Assembly: GCA_934717805.1 (NCBI GenBank)
Contig: CAKUZG010000002.1
Location: 1 to 60,331 of the forward strand
DNA length: 60,331 nucleotides
Direction of reading: 5' to 3'
Source of the DNA: an uncultured Candidatus Saccharibacteria bacterium
GTDB lineage: Bacteria; Patescibacteriota; Saccharimonadia; Saccharimonadales; Saccharimonadaceae
Shown here piece after piece: positions 41,910 through 50,651 of the stretch. Position 1 is the stretch's first letter. Each line of letters starts with the position of its first letter. The notes below the pieces were generated by a model, which was not told the DNA's origin, ran no database searches, and saw nothing but the letters and a program-made list of their open reading frames with translations. The position numbers were made by a program, and so were the translations under genes.

Positions 41910-43292
41910 ATGAATAAAGAATCCCTAAATAAAAATCTGAATCAAAATCAAAATGTAAAAACCGGTTGGGAGGATGTTGCCGATTATTTGCCAAAAAATT
42001 TAGAAAATTCTCAAGATAACGAAAAGAGGGAAAGGTCTTTCGAAAAAATTGGTGAATACACCGTTAAAAATGTCGAAAAAAATCAAGATGGCAGCTATAA
42101 CTTTTTGGGAATAAACCCAGAAGAAGAAAAATCCAATGCGCTTAAGGGGTTGGTTGCGGATCAACTTTTTAGGAATTATCTTCGGGCCTATCATGAAGGC
42201 AGAAGTTCTAGTAAGCTTGAAAAAAGAAAAGAATTTCTTAAAAATAATATCAATCAAGTTTTAAAAGGCGATATTTTAGGCGATGTAGATTTTTCTAAAT
42301 CTGGAAACGAGGTTTTGGTTCAAGAATATAATATCGATGGTTTAGATTTTAGATTTTTTAATCTTATGGATGATAATATTGGTGCAATTGTTAAAGATGA
42401 AGATGGCATCATGAAAACCCGAGCATTTAGAAAGTCTGGAAGTGACCACCAATTTAAAAGTGTTCCAGGTATGGAAGAATTTAGATATATAAAAGGTTGG
42501 GAAGGGGATCCAAACAACCATTATGTTCAATCTGGTAAGCTTGACCCAAGAGTTTATGAGATTCTTAGTGATTTATCGGAAAAGAAAACACTGCATAACA
42601 ATTTTAAAGTAGGTACTCCATCACTAGTGTCATATATTGATAAAAACCGGAAAAGTTTATCAGATAAAGGTTGGGAAAGGTTTGAATTTTCGGAAAAGCA
42701 GCATGAATTTAAAGATGAAGAATGGAACAAAATGCGGCAAAATCTGACAAAAGATTTTAAAAACTTCATGAGAATAAAACAATACGGTCGAACTTATGAT
42801 TCGTCTAAAATGCTTTCAGAAGAAGAATATGCCAAAAAATTTGATGACTATTTTGTTAAATCTGAGCAAAAATTTTCAGCTTTAGAAAGATCGGGAATGG
42901 TTCCAGATTTTAACCGAAAACCAAATGCTAGATATTTTAAAGATAATGGAAATATCCGAATTGAGGAATTTATTGCAAGTAGTGATAAGGGTGATAACCT
43001 TTGTTGGTCAATGGCAACCGATCGCCAAAATCGTGTTTATATTGATGATATCTTTACGCCAGATGTTCCGGTGGATAGTTATGGAACGCCGAGCGAAAAA
43101 ACCAATATGGGTATGTTAATATATAAACCAGAAGATTACGCAGCTCAGAACCGTGGTTTGCCTAATAAATATGTCAAGGAGCGTAAAGCTGATGGAAATG
43201 CTTATGAAGATATTTCAGATATGCTTAAAGCGATGCCACCAGTTCAAAAATATATGCAAGCTCTTAGGGAAAGGCGAAAGCGTAATTCTTGA
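41910..43292 (+). CDS. Unknown 460-residue soluble protein
   Basis: This charged protein has no signal peptide or membrane segment. The first 40 residues are Asn/Gln-rich and probably disordered. The rest alternates helices and strands, with a conserved-looking stretch near the end (DNLCWSMATDRQNRVYIDDIF). Such an ending resembles cysteine-protease or effector-like folds, but no catalytic set can be assigned. An in-frame GTG at 41904 exists; ATG 41910, 6 bases after TATAAT, is preferred, giving a leaderless mRNA. No terminator is obvious between it and rpsB. Confidence 0.7.
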   Translation: MNKESLNKNLNQNQNVKTGWEDVADYLPKNLENSQDNEKRERSFEKIGEYTVKNVEKNQDGSYNFLGINPEEEKSNALKGLVADQLFRNYLRAYHEGRSSSKLEKRKEFLKNNINQVLKGDILGDVDFSKSGNEVLVQEYNIDGLDFRFFNLMDDNIGAIVKDEDGIMKTRAFRKSGSDHQFKSVPGMEEFRYIKGWEGDPNNHYVQSGKLDPRVYEILSDLSEKKTLHNNFKVGTPSLVSYIDKNRKSLSDKGWERFEFSEKQHEFKDEEWNKMRQNLTKDFKNFMRIKQYGRTYDSSKMLSEEEYAKKFDDYFVKSEQKFSALERSGMVPDFNRKPNARYFKDNGNIRIEEFIASSDKGDNLCWSMATDRQNRVYIDDIFTPDVPVDSYGTPSEKTNMGMLIYKPEDYAAQNRGLPNKYVKERKADGNAYEDISDMLKAMPPVQKYMQALRERRKRNS

Positions 43293-43344
43293 TTTTTTTA
43301 ATGGCGTATGCTAAACTAAGAAGGTATATAAATTAATGAAACAA

Positions 43345-43393
43345 TTTTTGGGAGAATTCCTTTCGAATATAATTTCGAAAATAACCCCAAAAA
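43345..43393 (+). promoter_or_regulatory. Possible structured leader of rpsB
   Basis: TTTTTGGG and CCCAAAAA bracket a segment with two TTCGAA sites, forming a stem-loop just before the rpsB ribosome site. S2 autoregulates its operon in E. coli; whether this leader does so is inference. Confidence 0.4.
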
Positions 43394-43412
43394 TGAAGAC
43401 AAAGGAGTTAAA

Positions 43413-44105
43413 ATGTCTGTAAAAGTTGATATCAAGCAATTGCTTGAAGCTGGCGTTCATTTTGGTCACAAAACTTCACGCTGGCACCCAAAAATGGCGC
43501 CATACATTCACAGCAAGCGTCAAGATAGCCACATTATCGATCTAACTAAAACTGTTGAAGGTCTTGAAAAAGCTCTTCCAGCTATCACAAAAGCAGTTGA
43601 AGGCGGTCGAAAAGTTCTTTTTGTTGGAACTAAAAAACAAGTTAAAGAAGCTGTTCGCGAAGCTGCAGAAAGCGTAAATCAACCATACGTTGTTGAACGA
43701 TGGGTTGGCGGAATGCTTACAAACTCAGCAACAATTAACCAACAAATCAAGAAACTAAAAACTCTTGAAAAACGAATGGAAAGCGGTGAACTTGCAAAAC
43801 GCTATTCAAAACTTGAAGTTCAACGATATGCTGAAGAAATCGAATCTTTGAACACAAAATATGGTGGAATCAAAGATCTAATGGGTCGCCCAGGAATTTT
43901 GTTTGTAACTGATGCTATTGCTGATGCAAACGCAATTCGAGAAGCTAAAACTTTGAATATTCCAGTTGTTGCGATTGTTGACACAAACGTTAACCCAGAA
44001 GGAATCGATTATGTAATTCCAGCCAATGACGACGCTATTAAAGGTGTTAAATTGCTTTTGGATTACGCTGTTGAAGCTATTAAAGAAGCTAAAACTGATA
44101 AATAA
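43413..44105 (+). CDS. rpsB: 30S ribosomal protein S2
   Basis: The 230-residue protein has the uS2 signatures: LLEAGVHFGHKTSRWHPKM at the start, VLFVGTKKQ, RWVGGMLTN, PGILFVTD and VDTNVNPEGIDYVIPANDDA. S2 sits on the back of the 30S subunit. AAAGGAG precedes the ATG. tsf follows after 23 bases, the near-universal rpsB-tsf order. Confidence 0.98.
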   Translation: MSVKVDIKQLLEAGVHFGHKTSRWHPKMAPYIHSKRQDSHIIDLTKTVEGLEKALPAITKAVEGGRKVLFVGTKKQVKEAVREAAESVNQPYVVERWVGGMLTNSATINQQIKKLKTLEKRMESGELAKRYSKLEVQRYAEEIESLNTKYGGIKDLMGRPGILFVTDAIADANAIREAKTLNIPVVAIVDTNVNPEGIDYVIPANDDAIKGVKLLLDYAVEAIKEAKTDK

Positions 44106-44128
44106 TTTCTAAATTCGAAAGGATAAAC

Positions 44129-44725
44129 ATGGCTGTTTCTATTGAAGAAATTAAGAAACTTAAAGAATTAACAGGTCTTGGTTTAACTGACGCTAAAAAA
44201 GCTCTTGTTGAAGCTGATGGCGATTTTGATAAAGCCCTTGAAGCTCTTCGCAAAAAAGGTCTAACAAAGGCTGAGAAAAAGGGTGATCGTGAAGCTCGTG
44301 AAGGTTTGGTTGAAGCTTACGTTCATGGTGGTCGAATTGGTGTTATTGTTGAAGTTAACTGTGAAACCGACTTTGTTGCGCGAACAGAAGATTTTAAGAA
44401 TTTTGCACACCAAGTTGCAATGCAAATTGCTGCGATGGCTCCAATTTATGCTAGCGAAGCTGATATTCCTGAAGAAGAAATCGCTCGCGTAAAAGCTGAA
44501 GCTGAAGAGCGCGTTGCTAAAGAAAACAAACCAGCTGATATTGCTGCTAAAATTGTTGAAGGCCAAGTAAAGAAATACTTTGCTGAAAAAGTTCTTCTTT
44601 CACAAGCTTACATCATGGATGACAGCAAAACAGTTGAACAATTCTTAAAAGAAACTGTTGCAAAACTTGGTGAAAATATTGTTGTTCGCCAATTCTCACG
44701 AATCGAACTTGGTGTTAACGAATAA
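44129..44725 (+). CDS. tsf: Elongation factor Ts, short form
   Basis: EF-Ts exchanges the nucleotide on EF-Tu. The N-terminal UBA-like domain has LKELTGLGLTDAKKALVEADGD, and the core has VEVNCETDFVAR. With 198 residues it keeps one core subdomain and lacks part of the second found in E. coli (283 residues), as in Thermus and many CPR bacteria. CGAAAGGA precedes the ATG. It is co-transcribed with rpsB. Confidence 0.96.
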   Translation: MAVSIEEIKKLKELTGLGLTDAKKALVEADGDFDKALEALRKKGLTKAEKKGDREAREGLVEAYVHGGRIGVIVEVNCETDFVARTEDFKNFAHQVAMQIAAMAPIYASEADIPEEEIARVKAEAEERVAKENKPADIAAKIVEGQVKKYFAEKVLLSQAYIMDDSKTVEQFLKETVAKLGENIVVRQFSRIELGVNE

Positions 44726-44732
44726 TTTTACT

Positions 44733-44768
44733 AAAAATAAAATCCCGCTAATTTGGCGGGTTTTTATT
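44733..44768 (+). terminator. rpsB-tsf terminator
   Basis: AAATCCCGC and GCGGGTTTTT arms form a stable hairpin with a T-run. Confidence 0.85.
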
Positions 44769-44783
44769 ATTTTCGAAAGAGAA

Positions 44784-45110
44784 TTAAGCTAAACTTTTTT
44801 CAACAAAAGCAATAATTCGCACGTCACGAGATTCTAAATCGCTTTCTTCGTTGATTTCATCAATTCCAAAAAGCTCTTCAGCGCCTTCACCAAATTTAGC
44901 ATGTAGATTTTTAATCCAATTGCCGTTTGCAAGTTTTTTCAAGCTAACATTTTCGCTAAAACTAACACCACGAAAGAAATTTTTTTCTTCGGGAAGGGTA
45001 ATTTTAAGTTCTGCGTCTTTCGAAATACCTTTTTCGATTTTCAATTTAAAGTTTTTCTTAAAAATTGGGTCAAAATAATTAAGTATCTTTTTTGTAGTTT
45101 TTTGTTTCAT
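44784..45110 (-). CDS. Unknown 108-residue protein
   Basis: This is a Lys-rich N-terminus with an acidic C-terminal half, soluble and without recognised motifs. AAGGAATC lies before the ATG on the minus strand. It is the first of three minus-strand unknown genes, each separated by a terminator, so each is its own unit. No function can be proposed. Confidence 0.6.
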   Translation of the reverse strand: MKQKTTKKILNYFDPIFKKNFKLKIEKGISKDAELKITLPEEKNFFRGVSFSENVSLKKLANGNWIKNLHAKFGEGAEELFGIDEINEESDLESRDVRIIAFVEKSLA

Positions 45111-45178
45111 TTGATTCCTTTTTTGATTTTTGCTTTAAAACATAACTATAATAACATAAAAAATAAAAAAAGTCAATA

Positions 45179-45202
45179 GAAAACCCCGTCAAAATGACGG
45201 GG
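45179..45202 (-). terminator. Minus-strand terminator
   Basis: CCCCGTCA and TGACGGGG pair; TTTTC follows on the minus strand. Confidence 0.8.
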
Positions 45203-45218
45203 CGTGTTGACCGCGAAC

Positions 45219-45587
45219 TTAAAAACGATGTAATGTATGGTTATTTGGTAAAAATTTTCGAATATTACCACGAAGCCAAATCCGTGCAAATCCTTCATTT
45301 TCTGTTATTAGAAAATCAATTTTTTGAACAGATTCGAATAGAGAACTCATTTTTATAACATTATTGATATCATAAAGATATTCTTTTTTAAAATTTTTGC
45401 TAATTGGAGCTTCAATAATACAGCTTCTTCCAATAGAACATAAATTAATGAGTCTTCTAACTTCGCTGTCGGGAAGGTTCTTAAAAGCCTCGCGGATAAC
45501 TTTTGATAGTTCATCGTGATAAACTACAGCTGAAATTTCGCGGGCGTTTTGAATGCGTTCACCGCTTGTTAAAGTTCTTTTAGACAT
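45219..45587 (-). CDS. Unknown 122-residue protein
   Basis: This mixed helical/strand protein includes SDEV-like acidic helices and a central SIGRSCIIEAPI strand. I do not recognise it. Two ATGs are in frame (45593 and 45587). AGGAGG at 45595-45600 is 1 base from the first and 7 from the second, so the second is the start. It has a strong ribosome site and its own terminator. Confidence 0.6.
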   Translation of the reverse strand: MSKRTLTSGERIQNAREISAVVYHDELSKVIREAFKNLPDSEVRRLINLCSIGRSCIIEAPISKNFKKEYLYDINNVIKMSSLFESVQKIDFLITENEGFARIWLRGNIRKFLPNNHTLHRF

Positions 45588-45675
45588 AGGCATGCCTCCT
45601 TTTTAAAAGTGCGTCCCAAACTGGGGAGGATAAGGTTTATACTATAATTTTACTTTTTAAGTAGTAAAAAGTCAA

Positions 45676-45703
45676 GTAAAAACCCCGAACTTAATCGGGG
45701 CTT
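45676..45703 (-). terminator. Minus-strand terminator
   Basis: CCCCGA and TCGGGG pair; a T-run follows on the minus strand. Confidence 0.8.
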
Positions 45704-45708
45704 TAAGG

Positions 45709-46362
45709 TTAAAAATCCAGTTTATTTATTTGAACGTATAGATCATAACCTTGTTTGCGAATTTTGCTATTGGCGTGTGGTCTTCGAAAATGAGTTATAA
45801 TTTTAAATAGTTCAGGGTATTGCTTTAAATATTTTTTGAGTGGAAGCAAATAAATACGCTTAGGCAAAACGATTGGAATTTCAATTGTCCCATTAACATA
45901 AAGTTGCTCACGTAGTTTTTTATATTCATCTTTCGAAAGTTTTTTAATATGTTTTTTAACTTCGTCTAATATTATTTTAGAATATTCTACGGCATTTTCG
46001 GTTGGTTTGTCTCCACTTAAAATACGTTTTGGTGCTATTAGAAAAATAATCTGATCTACACCATCTTTTTCAGCTTCATATTCTTCATAAATGTGAAACT
46101 TACTATTAACGCTCCTGCGAACTTCGGTGAATTTACTGTTTCCATAACCCTTTTCAAGCGCTATAGCTTTTGGAATACTAATTTTTGTGGAATATTTCCT
46201 CCAAAAATCAGAACATTCTTCTGGAACTGTTTTCCGCTCCACTGATTGACCGAGATCTTTCATAATATATTCAACAATTTCAGCCAAAATCAACATGTAT
46301 TCTTCCTTTAAACCTTCTAATCTAGCTGTTTGAACTAAAGGTTTAGCAATAGAATTTGTCAT
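45709..46362 (-). CDS. Unknown 217-residue protein
   Basis: This soluble, Lys/Glu-rich protein has a helical N-terminal third (LKEEYMLILAEIVEYIMKDLG), a beta-rich centre (VDQIIFLIAPKRIL) and a basic C-terminus. No known motif is visible. AGGAGG lies 7 bases before the ATG. Upstream DNA to 46500 is AT-rich, contains no gene and must hold both this promoter and that of serS. Confidence 0.6.
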   Translation of the reverse strand: MTNSIAKPLVQTARLEGLKEEYMLILAEIVEYIMKDLGQSVERKTVPEECSDFWRKYSTKISIPKAIALEKGYGNSKFTEVRRSVNSKFHIYEEYEAEKDGVDQIIFLIAPKRILSGDKPTENAVEYSKIILDEVKKHIKKLSKDEYKKLREQLYVNGTIEIPIVLPKRIYLLPLKKYLKQYPELFKIITHFRRPHANSKIRKQGYDLYVQINKLDF

Positions 46363-46512
46363 AAAAATTCCTCCTGGATTTTTGATAGAGTTTTACTTTT
46401 GAAAGTAAAAAAGTTTTAAAGAACTAAATATTTTATATTATACAATTTTATATTTATAAAGTCAAGTTAAAAGGGGGTTAAAATTTCAGAAAAACTGTGG
46501 TAAAATTAGTTT

Positions 46513-47775
46513 ATGTTAGATATTAGATTTATCCGTGAAAATGCCGAGCGTGTGCAAAGGGATGCACTGAATAAAGGTTATAAAAATGCTGATATTCAAG
46601 CTGTAATTGCGCTTGATGACGAAAGAAAAACTCTTACGGCGCAAATTGACGAACTTCGCACGCGACGCAACCAAATTGCTTCTTCGATGAAAAATTCTGG
46701 CGGAAAACCAAGTGATGAACAAATCGCTGAAGGTAAAAAAATTAAAGAAGAGCTTACTGAAATCGAAAAGGAATATCGTGAACTTAACGATAAACTTTCG
46801 ACAGCTTTAAACGGGATTCCAAACATTCTTCAAGATGACGTACCAATTGGTGAAGAAGGTGAAGACGATTTGGTTAAAACTTGGGGCGAAGAGCTTTTCG
46901 AAAGCCGTAAAGGTGCACAAGATCACCTTGATTTTGCAAATAAAAAGAATTGGGTTGATTTTGAACGTGGATCAAAAGTTGCTGGAACAAAATTCTATTT
47001 CTTAAAAGGTGATTTGGCGCTTCTTGAAAATGCAATTTATCAGTTTGCACTTAATAAGTTGATTTCGAAAGGTTTTAATTTTATGACCGTTCCACACATG
47101 GTAAATGGCGAAGTTGCTATGGGGACTGGTTTTGCTCCACGATCGAGCGATCAAAGCGATGAATATTTTATTGAGGGTGAAGATTTAAGTCTAATTGCTA
47201 CAGCTGAAATGTCGCTAACCGGTTATCATGCTGGTGAAATCTTAAACGAAAAAGATTTACCAATTTTCTATGCTGGATATTCACCATGTTATCGAAAAGA
47301 GGCGGGAACTTATGGTAAGCATACACGTGGACTTTTCCGTGTTCATCAGTTTAACAAGCTTGAAATGTATGCATACACTTTACCTGAACAAAGTGTTGAA
47401 ACGCATCAAAAGATTTTAGCAGTTGAAGAAGAAATCTATCAAGACCTTGGCATTCCTTATCGTGTGATTAATATTGCAAGTGGTGACTTGGGCGCACCAG
47501 CTTCGAAAAAATACGATATTGAATATTGGAGTCCAGTTGATGGAGCTTATCGCGAAATTACAAGTTGTTCAAACTGTACAGATTATCAGGCACGAAACTT
47601 AAATATTCGTGTGCGTCGTGAAAATGGTGATTTGCAAGTTGTGCACACTTTGAATGGTACTGCGGTATCGCTTGCACGCTGTCTTGTTGCAGCTATCGAA
47701 AACTTCCAGGATGGTGACGATCTTGTTATTCCAGAAGTACTTCGACCATATATGAATAATCGCGAACGAATCTAA
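46513..47775 (+). CDS. serS: Seryl-tRNA synthetase
   Basis: This class II synthetase charges tRNA-Ser. The N-terminal coiled-coil arm (about 30-100) reads the tRNA variable arm. Motif 2 lies around RGLFRVHQFNKLEMY and motif 3 in LNGTAVSLARCLVAAIENFQ. The chain of 420 residues is standard. TAAAAT at 46501-46506 is 6 bases before the ATG and no Shine-Dalgarno exists, so the mRNA is leaderless. Confidence 0.97.
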   Translation: MLDIRFIRENAERVQRDALNKGYKNADIQAVIALDDERKTLTAQIDELRTRRNQIASSMKNSGGKPSDEQIAEGKKIKEELTEIEKEYRELNDKLSTALNGIPNILQDDVPIGEEGEDDLVKTWGEELFESRKGAQDHLDFANKKNWVDFERGSKVAGTKFYFLKGDLALLENAIYQFALNKLISKGFNFMTVPHMVNGEVAMGTGFAPRSSDQSDEYFIEGEDLSLIATAEMSLTGYHAGEILNEKDLPIFYAGYSPCYRKEAGTYGKHTRGLFRVHQFNKLEMYAYTLPEQSVETHQKILAVEEEIYQDLGIPYRVINIASGDLGAPASKKYDIEYWSPVDGAYREITSCSNCTDYQARNLNIRVRRENGDLQVVHTLNGTAVSLARCLVAAIENFQDGDDLVIPEVLRPYMNNRERI

Positions 47776-47787
47776 AAATAAAATAAG

Positions 47788-47838
47788 CACTAAATATAGC
47801 GTTTTGTAAATTTTACAACACTAAATATAGTGCTTTTT
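47788..47838 (+). terminator. serS terminator with repeated CACTAAATATAG
   Basis: CACTAAATATAG occurs twice (about 47792 and 47820), and outer arms AAGCACTA/TAGTGCTT pair before a T-run. A third partial copy (TTAAATATAGC) lies by the next promoter. Confidence 0.7.
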
Positions 47839-47893
47839 TATTTTACTTATGCTATAATATTAAATATAGCCAGATTAGAAAGAGGTGATCCAT

Positions 47894-48178
47894 ATGGCTA
47901 AAGTAGTTTACGTATACACTAAACCTAATTGTGTTCAGTGTAGAATGGTTAAGAAATATTTAGATAATAAAAAAATTCCTTTTGTAGAAATTAATATCGA
48001 AAATAATGAAAATAACGAAGATATAATTAACTTCTTAAAAGGTCAAGGTATTTCATCTGCACCTGCAATTTTTTATGGTGAAACAGATAAAAACAATGGT
48101 CTTCTTCTAGAAGACACCACAAAATTTACAGGCAATAACCAAAATGAGTTGAAAAAACTCGTTAAATTTTTTGAATAA
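47894..48178 (+). CDS. nrdH: NrdH-type glutaredoxin-like redoxin
   Basis: The 94-residue thioredoxin-fold protein has the redox motif C13VQC16 and an SAPAIFYG cis-Pro loop. NrdH donates electrons to class Ib ribonucleotide reductase, and related proteins serve as general glutaredoxins. No nrdE/nrdF is in the window. A GTG at 47885 is in frame, but AAAGAGGTGATC, a near-perfect match to the 16S tail, places the start at ATG 47894. A TATAAT lies about 40 bases upstream. Confidence 0.85.
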   Translation: MAKVVYVYTKPNCVQCRMVKKYLDNKKIPFVEINIENNENNEDIINFLKGQGISSAPAIFYGETDKNNGLLLEDTTKFTGNNQNELKKLVKFFE

Positions 48179-48201
48179 CTCGTATGTAGCGGGTTATTTT
48201 T
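48174..48201 (+). terminator. nrdH terminator
   Basis: AATAACTCG and CGGGTTATT pair, then TTTTC. Confidence 0.75.
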
Positions 48202-48202
48202 C

Positions 48203-48231
48203 TTGACAAAATAAAATGTTTATGCTAATAT
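48203..48231 (+). promoter_or_regulatory. hpf promoter
   Basis: TTGACA at 48203-48208, 17 bases, TAATAT at 48226-48231; it begins 2 bases after the preceding terminator. Confidence 0.8.
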
Positions 48232-48263
48232 AGAGCTATAAACTAACAAAAAAGGATTATATA

Positions 48264-48632
48264 ATGATTTCACAAATTGAAATTACAGGAAACAAATACG
48301 AAGTTGATGAAACTACACAAAAATATGCAGAAAAACACATTGGTAAACTAGATAAATATTTACCACGCCATGCTAAAAAATCAGCATCAGCACGTGTTGT
48401 GATCTCACAAATTAATGGTGCTCATGATAATAAATATGAAGTTGAAGCAATTGTTGATGTTCCAGATAAAACTTTAATTGCAAAAGATCAAAGTTCAAAT
48501 GTTTTGGCTGCAATTGACATTGTTGAGGCTAAACTAGATGGTCAAATTCGTCGCTATAAAACAGAGAAAAACCCACGTCTTGGAAAATCTGGCATTATGG
48601 CAAGATTTAAACGATCACTAAAACGCGGTTAA
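48264..48632 (+). CDS. hpf: Ribosome hibernation-promoting factor, short form
   Basis: The 122-residue protein has the S30AE/YfiA fold pattern (IEITGNKYEVDETTQKYAEKHIGKLDKYLPRHAKK, then VEAIVDVPDKTLIAKDQSSNVLAAIDIVEAKLDGQIRRYK). It binds the decoding centre and silences 70S ribosomes in stationary phase. It lacks the C-terminal dimerisation domain of long HPF. AAAAGGA precedes the ATG. The consensus promoter suggests strong expression, with no visible regulatory site. Confidence 0.92.
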   Translation: MISQIEITGNKYEVDETTQKYAEKHIGKLDKYLPRHAKKSASARVVISQINGAHDNKYEVEAIVDVPDKTLIAKDQSSNVLAAIDIVEAKLDGQIRRYKTEKNPRLGKSGIMARFKRSLKRG

Positions 48633-48642
48633 ATTTTTAACT

Positions 48643-48676
48643 AAAAACAGGGTTGAAAACAACCTTGTTTTTTATT
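48643..48676 (+). terminator. hpf terminator
   Basis: AAACAGGGTTG and CAACCTTGTTT pair and are followed by T. Confidence 0.85.
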
Positions 48677-48687
48677 TAAAAAAGTAC

Positions 48688-48716
48688 TTGAAAAGTACGG
48701 ATATACGTGATAAAAT
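48688..48716 (+). promoter_or_regulatory. Promoter
   Basis: TTGAAA at 48688-48693, 17 bases, TAAAAT at 48711-48716. Confidence 0.75.
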
Positions 48717-48760
48717 GTAAGTATAAGTGTTTTAAAATAAATTTCAAAGGGAGAAATAAA

Positions 48761-50044
48761 GTGAAAATAAAAAATATACTTAGTTATTTTTTTATGGTTT
48801 TTGGCGCATATTCGATTATAGCGCTTAGTTTTGGTGGTAACGCTTTTGCTACTGATGCTTCAAATTTTACAAAAGTACTTGAAGATAAAGGGCTTTTAAA
48901 CATTACATCATCAGAAACTATAGATAAAGAGATTTCTGTTATAAGAGGAAAAATAGATAAATTAAACTTTACTACAATTTCTTGGAATAAGAACGGTTCT
49001 TACAAATTGCAAAAAGGTATAACACAAGCGGAAATCAATAAAACTTTCACCCCTTGGAATAAAGACAATATTTTAAACGAAGCCAAACTTCACAAAACCC
49101 CAGTGATTTTTACAGGTGGTTTTTGGCAACTTGAAAATGCTGATAACGCTTGGTCGCAACGAGAACTTGGACTAGGTAAAAATGGAATTATGTATTCTGA
49201 TGGTAAGGGTGATATCGAAGTTTCGAATCTAAATAATTCAGAAGTTTCAAAAATCTTTCAAAAGATGGGAGACAAAGGTTGGGATGTTGGTGCGTTTTCA
49301 CCAATCGTAAAAAATGGAGTTATTGATTCTACTTTAGGCCAAGGTGGTGTGTGGCACGGTGATCCAAATGTAAAAAATGCTAGAACAATTTTTGTTGAAC
49401 TTAATAATGGTTTGCAATCAGTTATTGTAGTTGATGGACACAGCTCAACAAAAACAGGTTTAAACCATAATGAGGTAGTAAATATAATCAATCAAATAGG
49501 TGTTCCAAGCATTAAAAATGCTTTCATGCTTGATGGCGGTGGATCAACTCGTGCATACACTAAGTCTGATAATGGAACTGAAACTCTAATGGGTTCATTT
49601 GTGGATAATCGTTTTGCTAGTCAATTCTTGTATCTTTCGAAAAACGAGGTTAAACCAGAATTTTCTGTTGATCGACATAACGATAAAGTTGCTAAAAACG
49701 AATCGCAAACAGTTACGTATGCTGACTGGAAAGCAGCTTTCGATAAAGGTTTGAAATTTATACCTGGAACTCAATATCCAACGGGTGTGTTAGAAAAAGC
49801 CTTTCCAGCAAACAGCGCAAACAATCCACAGGTTGCTTCTCCTGTTGCTCAACAAAATGCGGTTGAAAACAAAGCTAATAAATCAGCTAAGAATAAAGCA
49901 ATCAAAGCACCAAATACAGGAAGTAAAACTACTACAAACCATCAAGCAACATTCTTGTGGGCGGTTAGTGTTGTAAGTGCTGTTCTAACGGGTATTATGA
50001 TTCTAAAAGGTCTAAAAAGCTATAAAGTTAGAATTCAAAAATAG
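48761..50044 (+). CDS. Secreted NAGPA-domain phosphodiester glycosidase with APNTG signal
   Basis: A signal peptide (hydrophobic core to about 28, NAFA cleavage) leads to a NAGPA domain. VVDGHSS and FMLDGGGSTRAY are the family's core motifs, found in N-acetylglucosamine-1-phosphodiester alpha-N-acetylglucosaminidase and exopolysaccharide-modifying proteins. It may trim sugar-phosphodiester groups on its own or the host's surface. The C-terminus has KAPNTG (APNTG at 383-387), a membrane segment and a basic tail, as in sortase substrates. The frame is open further upstream, but GGGAGAAATAAA before GTG 48761 and the signal peptide fix the start. Confidence 0.87.
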   Translation: MKIKNILSYFFMVFGAYSIIALSFGGNAFATDASNFTKVLEDKGLLNITSSETIDKEISVIRGKIDKLNFTTISWNKNGSYKLQKGITQAEINKTFTPWNKDNILNEAKLHKTPVIFTGGFWQLENADNAWSQRELGLGKNGIMYSDGKGDIEVSNLNNSEVSKIFQKMGDKGWDVGAFSPIVKNGVIDSTLGQGGVWHGDPNVKNARTIFVELNNGLQSVIVVDGHSSTKTGLNHNEVVNIINQIGVPSIKNAFMLDGGGSTRAYTKSDNGTETLMGSFVDNRFASQFLYLSKNEVKPEFSVDRHNDKVAKNESQTVTYADWKAAFDKGLKFIPGTQYPTGVLEKAFPANSANNPQVASPVAQQNAVENKANKSAKNKAIKAPNTGSKTTTNHQATFLWAVSVVSAVLTGIMILKGLKSYKVRIQK

Positions 50045-50063
50045 TTCCTAAAGAGATATAAAA

Positions 50064-50097
50064 TAAAACGGGGCTTATGATAAAGTCTCGTTTTTAA
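50064..50097 (+). terminator. Rho-independent terminator
   Basis: AAACGGGGCTT and AAGTCTCGTTT pair with wobbles, then a T-run. Confidence 0.7.
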
Positions 50098-50189
50098 TGT
50101 GTGAAAGTTTAAAACATTTTGCTTTTTTATAAAAATATGATATAATCAGTTTAATGTTGTTATAAAGATTCGAGAGAGGGGTGATCATA

Positions 50190-50651
50190 ATGAATCAACA
50201 GCAAGAAATTTTAAAGAAAGAAATTGAAATTCCAGAGAAATTGATCGCGTCAATTTCTCGTTCCGTTGGTGAATATTTAACAAACTATACAATCTATTTC
50301 TATAAACAAGAAAATGGTTTTCTTGCGCCAGAAATTGGCGTTATAGTTAATTTCGACCACAGACTTCCTTATTTTGCGGATAGTGCCAGAATTATTAAAA
50401 AGAAATACATGAAAGGTGTATCAGTTGGAGAATGTCTTGAGAAGTATCAACAATTTATAACTCAAGATTCTACCGACTGGTCAAGAAAACTCGTCGATAT
50501 AGAGATCTTATTAGTTACGATTAAATATGGTGAGAGTCTATGGATGATGGATGAGGATTTGATTCAGGAATTACTTCAACAGATAACGGATATTATTCCA
50601 TATCTCTGTTTCTATGTTAATAGAGGAGGTGATTTTAGCTATGAATGGTGA
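50190..50651 (+). CDS. Unknown 153-residue protein
   Basis: This soluble alpha/beta protein has a hydrophobic strand PEIGVIVNFDH and a C-terminal helical part. It is not recognised. In-frame GTG at 50181 is part of the ribosome site AGGGGTGATC, so the start is ATG 50190. It overlaps the next gene by 11 bases and has a TATAAT box about 45 bases upstream of its ATG. It forms a two-gene unit of unknown role. Confidence 0.65.
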   Translation: MNQQQEILKKEIEIPEKLIASISRSVGEYLTNYTIYFYKQENGFLAPEIGVIVNFDHRLPYFADSARIIKKKYMKGVSVGECLEKYQQFITQDSTDWSRKLVDIEILLVTIKYGESLWMMDEDLIQELLQQITDIIPYLCFYVNRGGDFSYEW

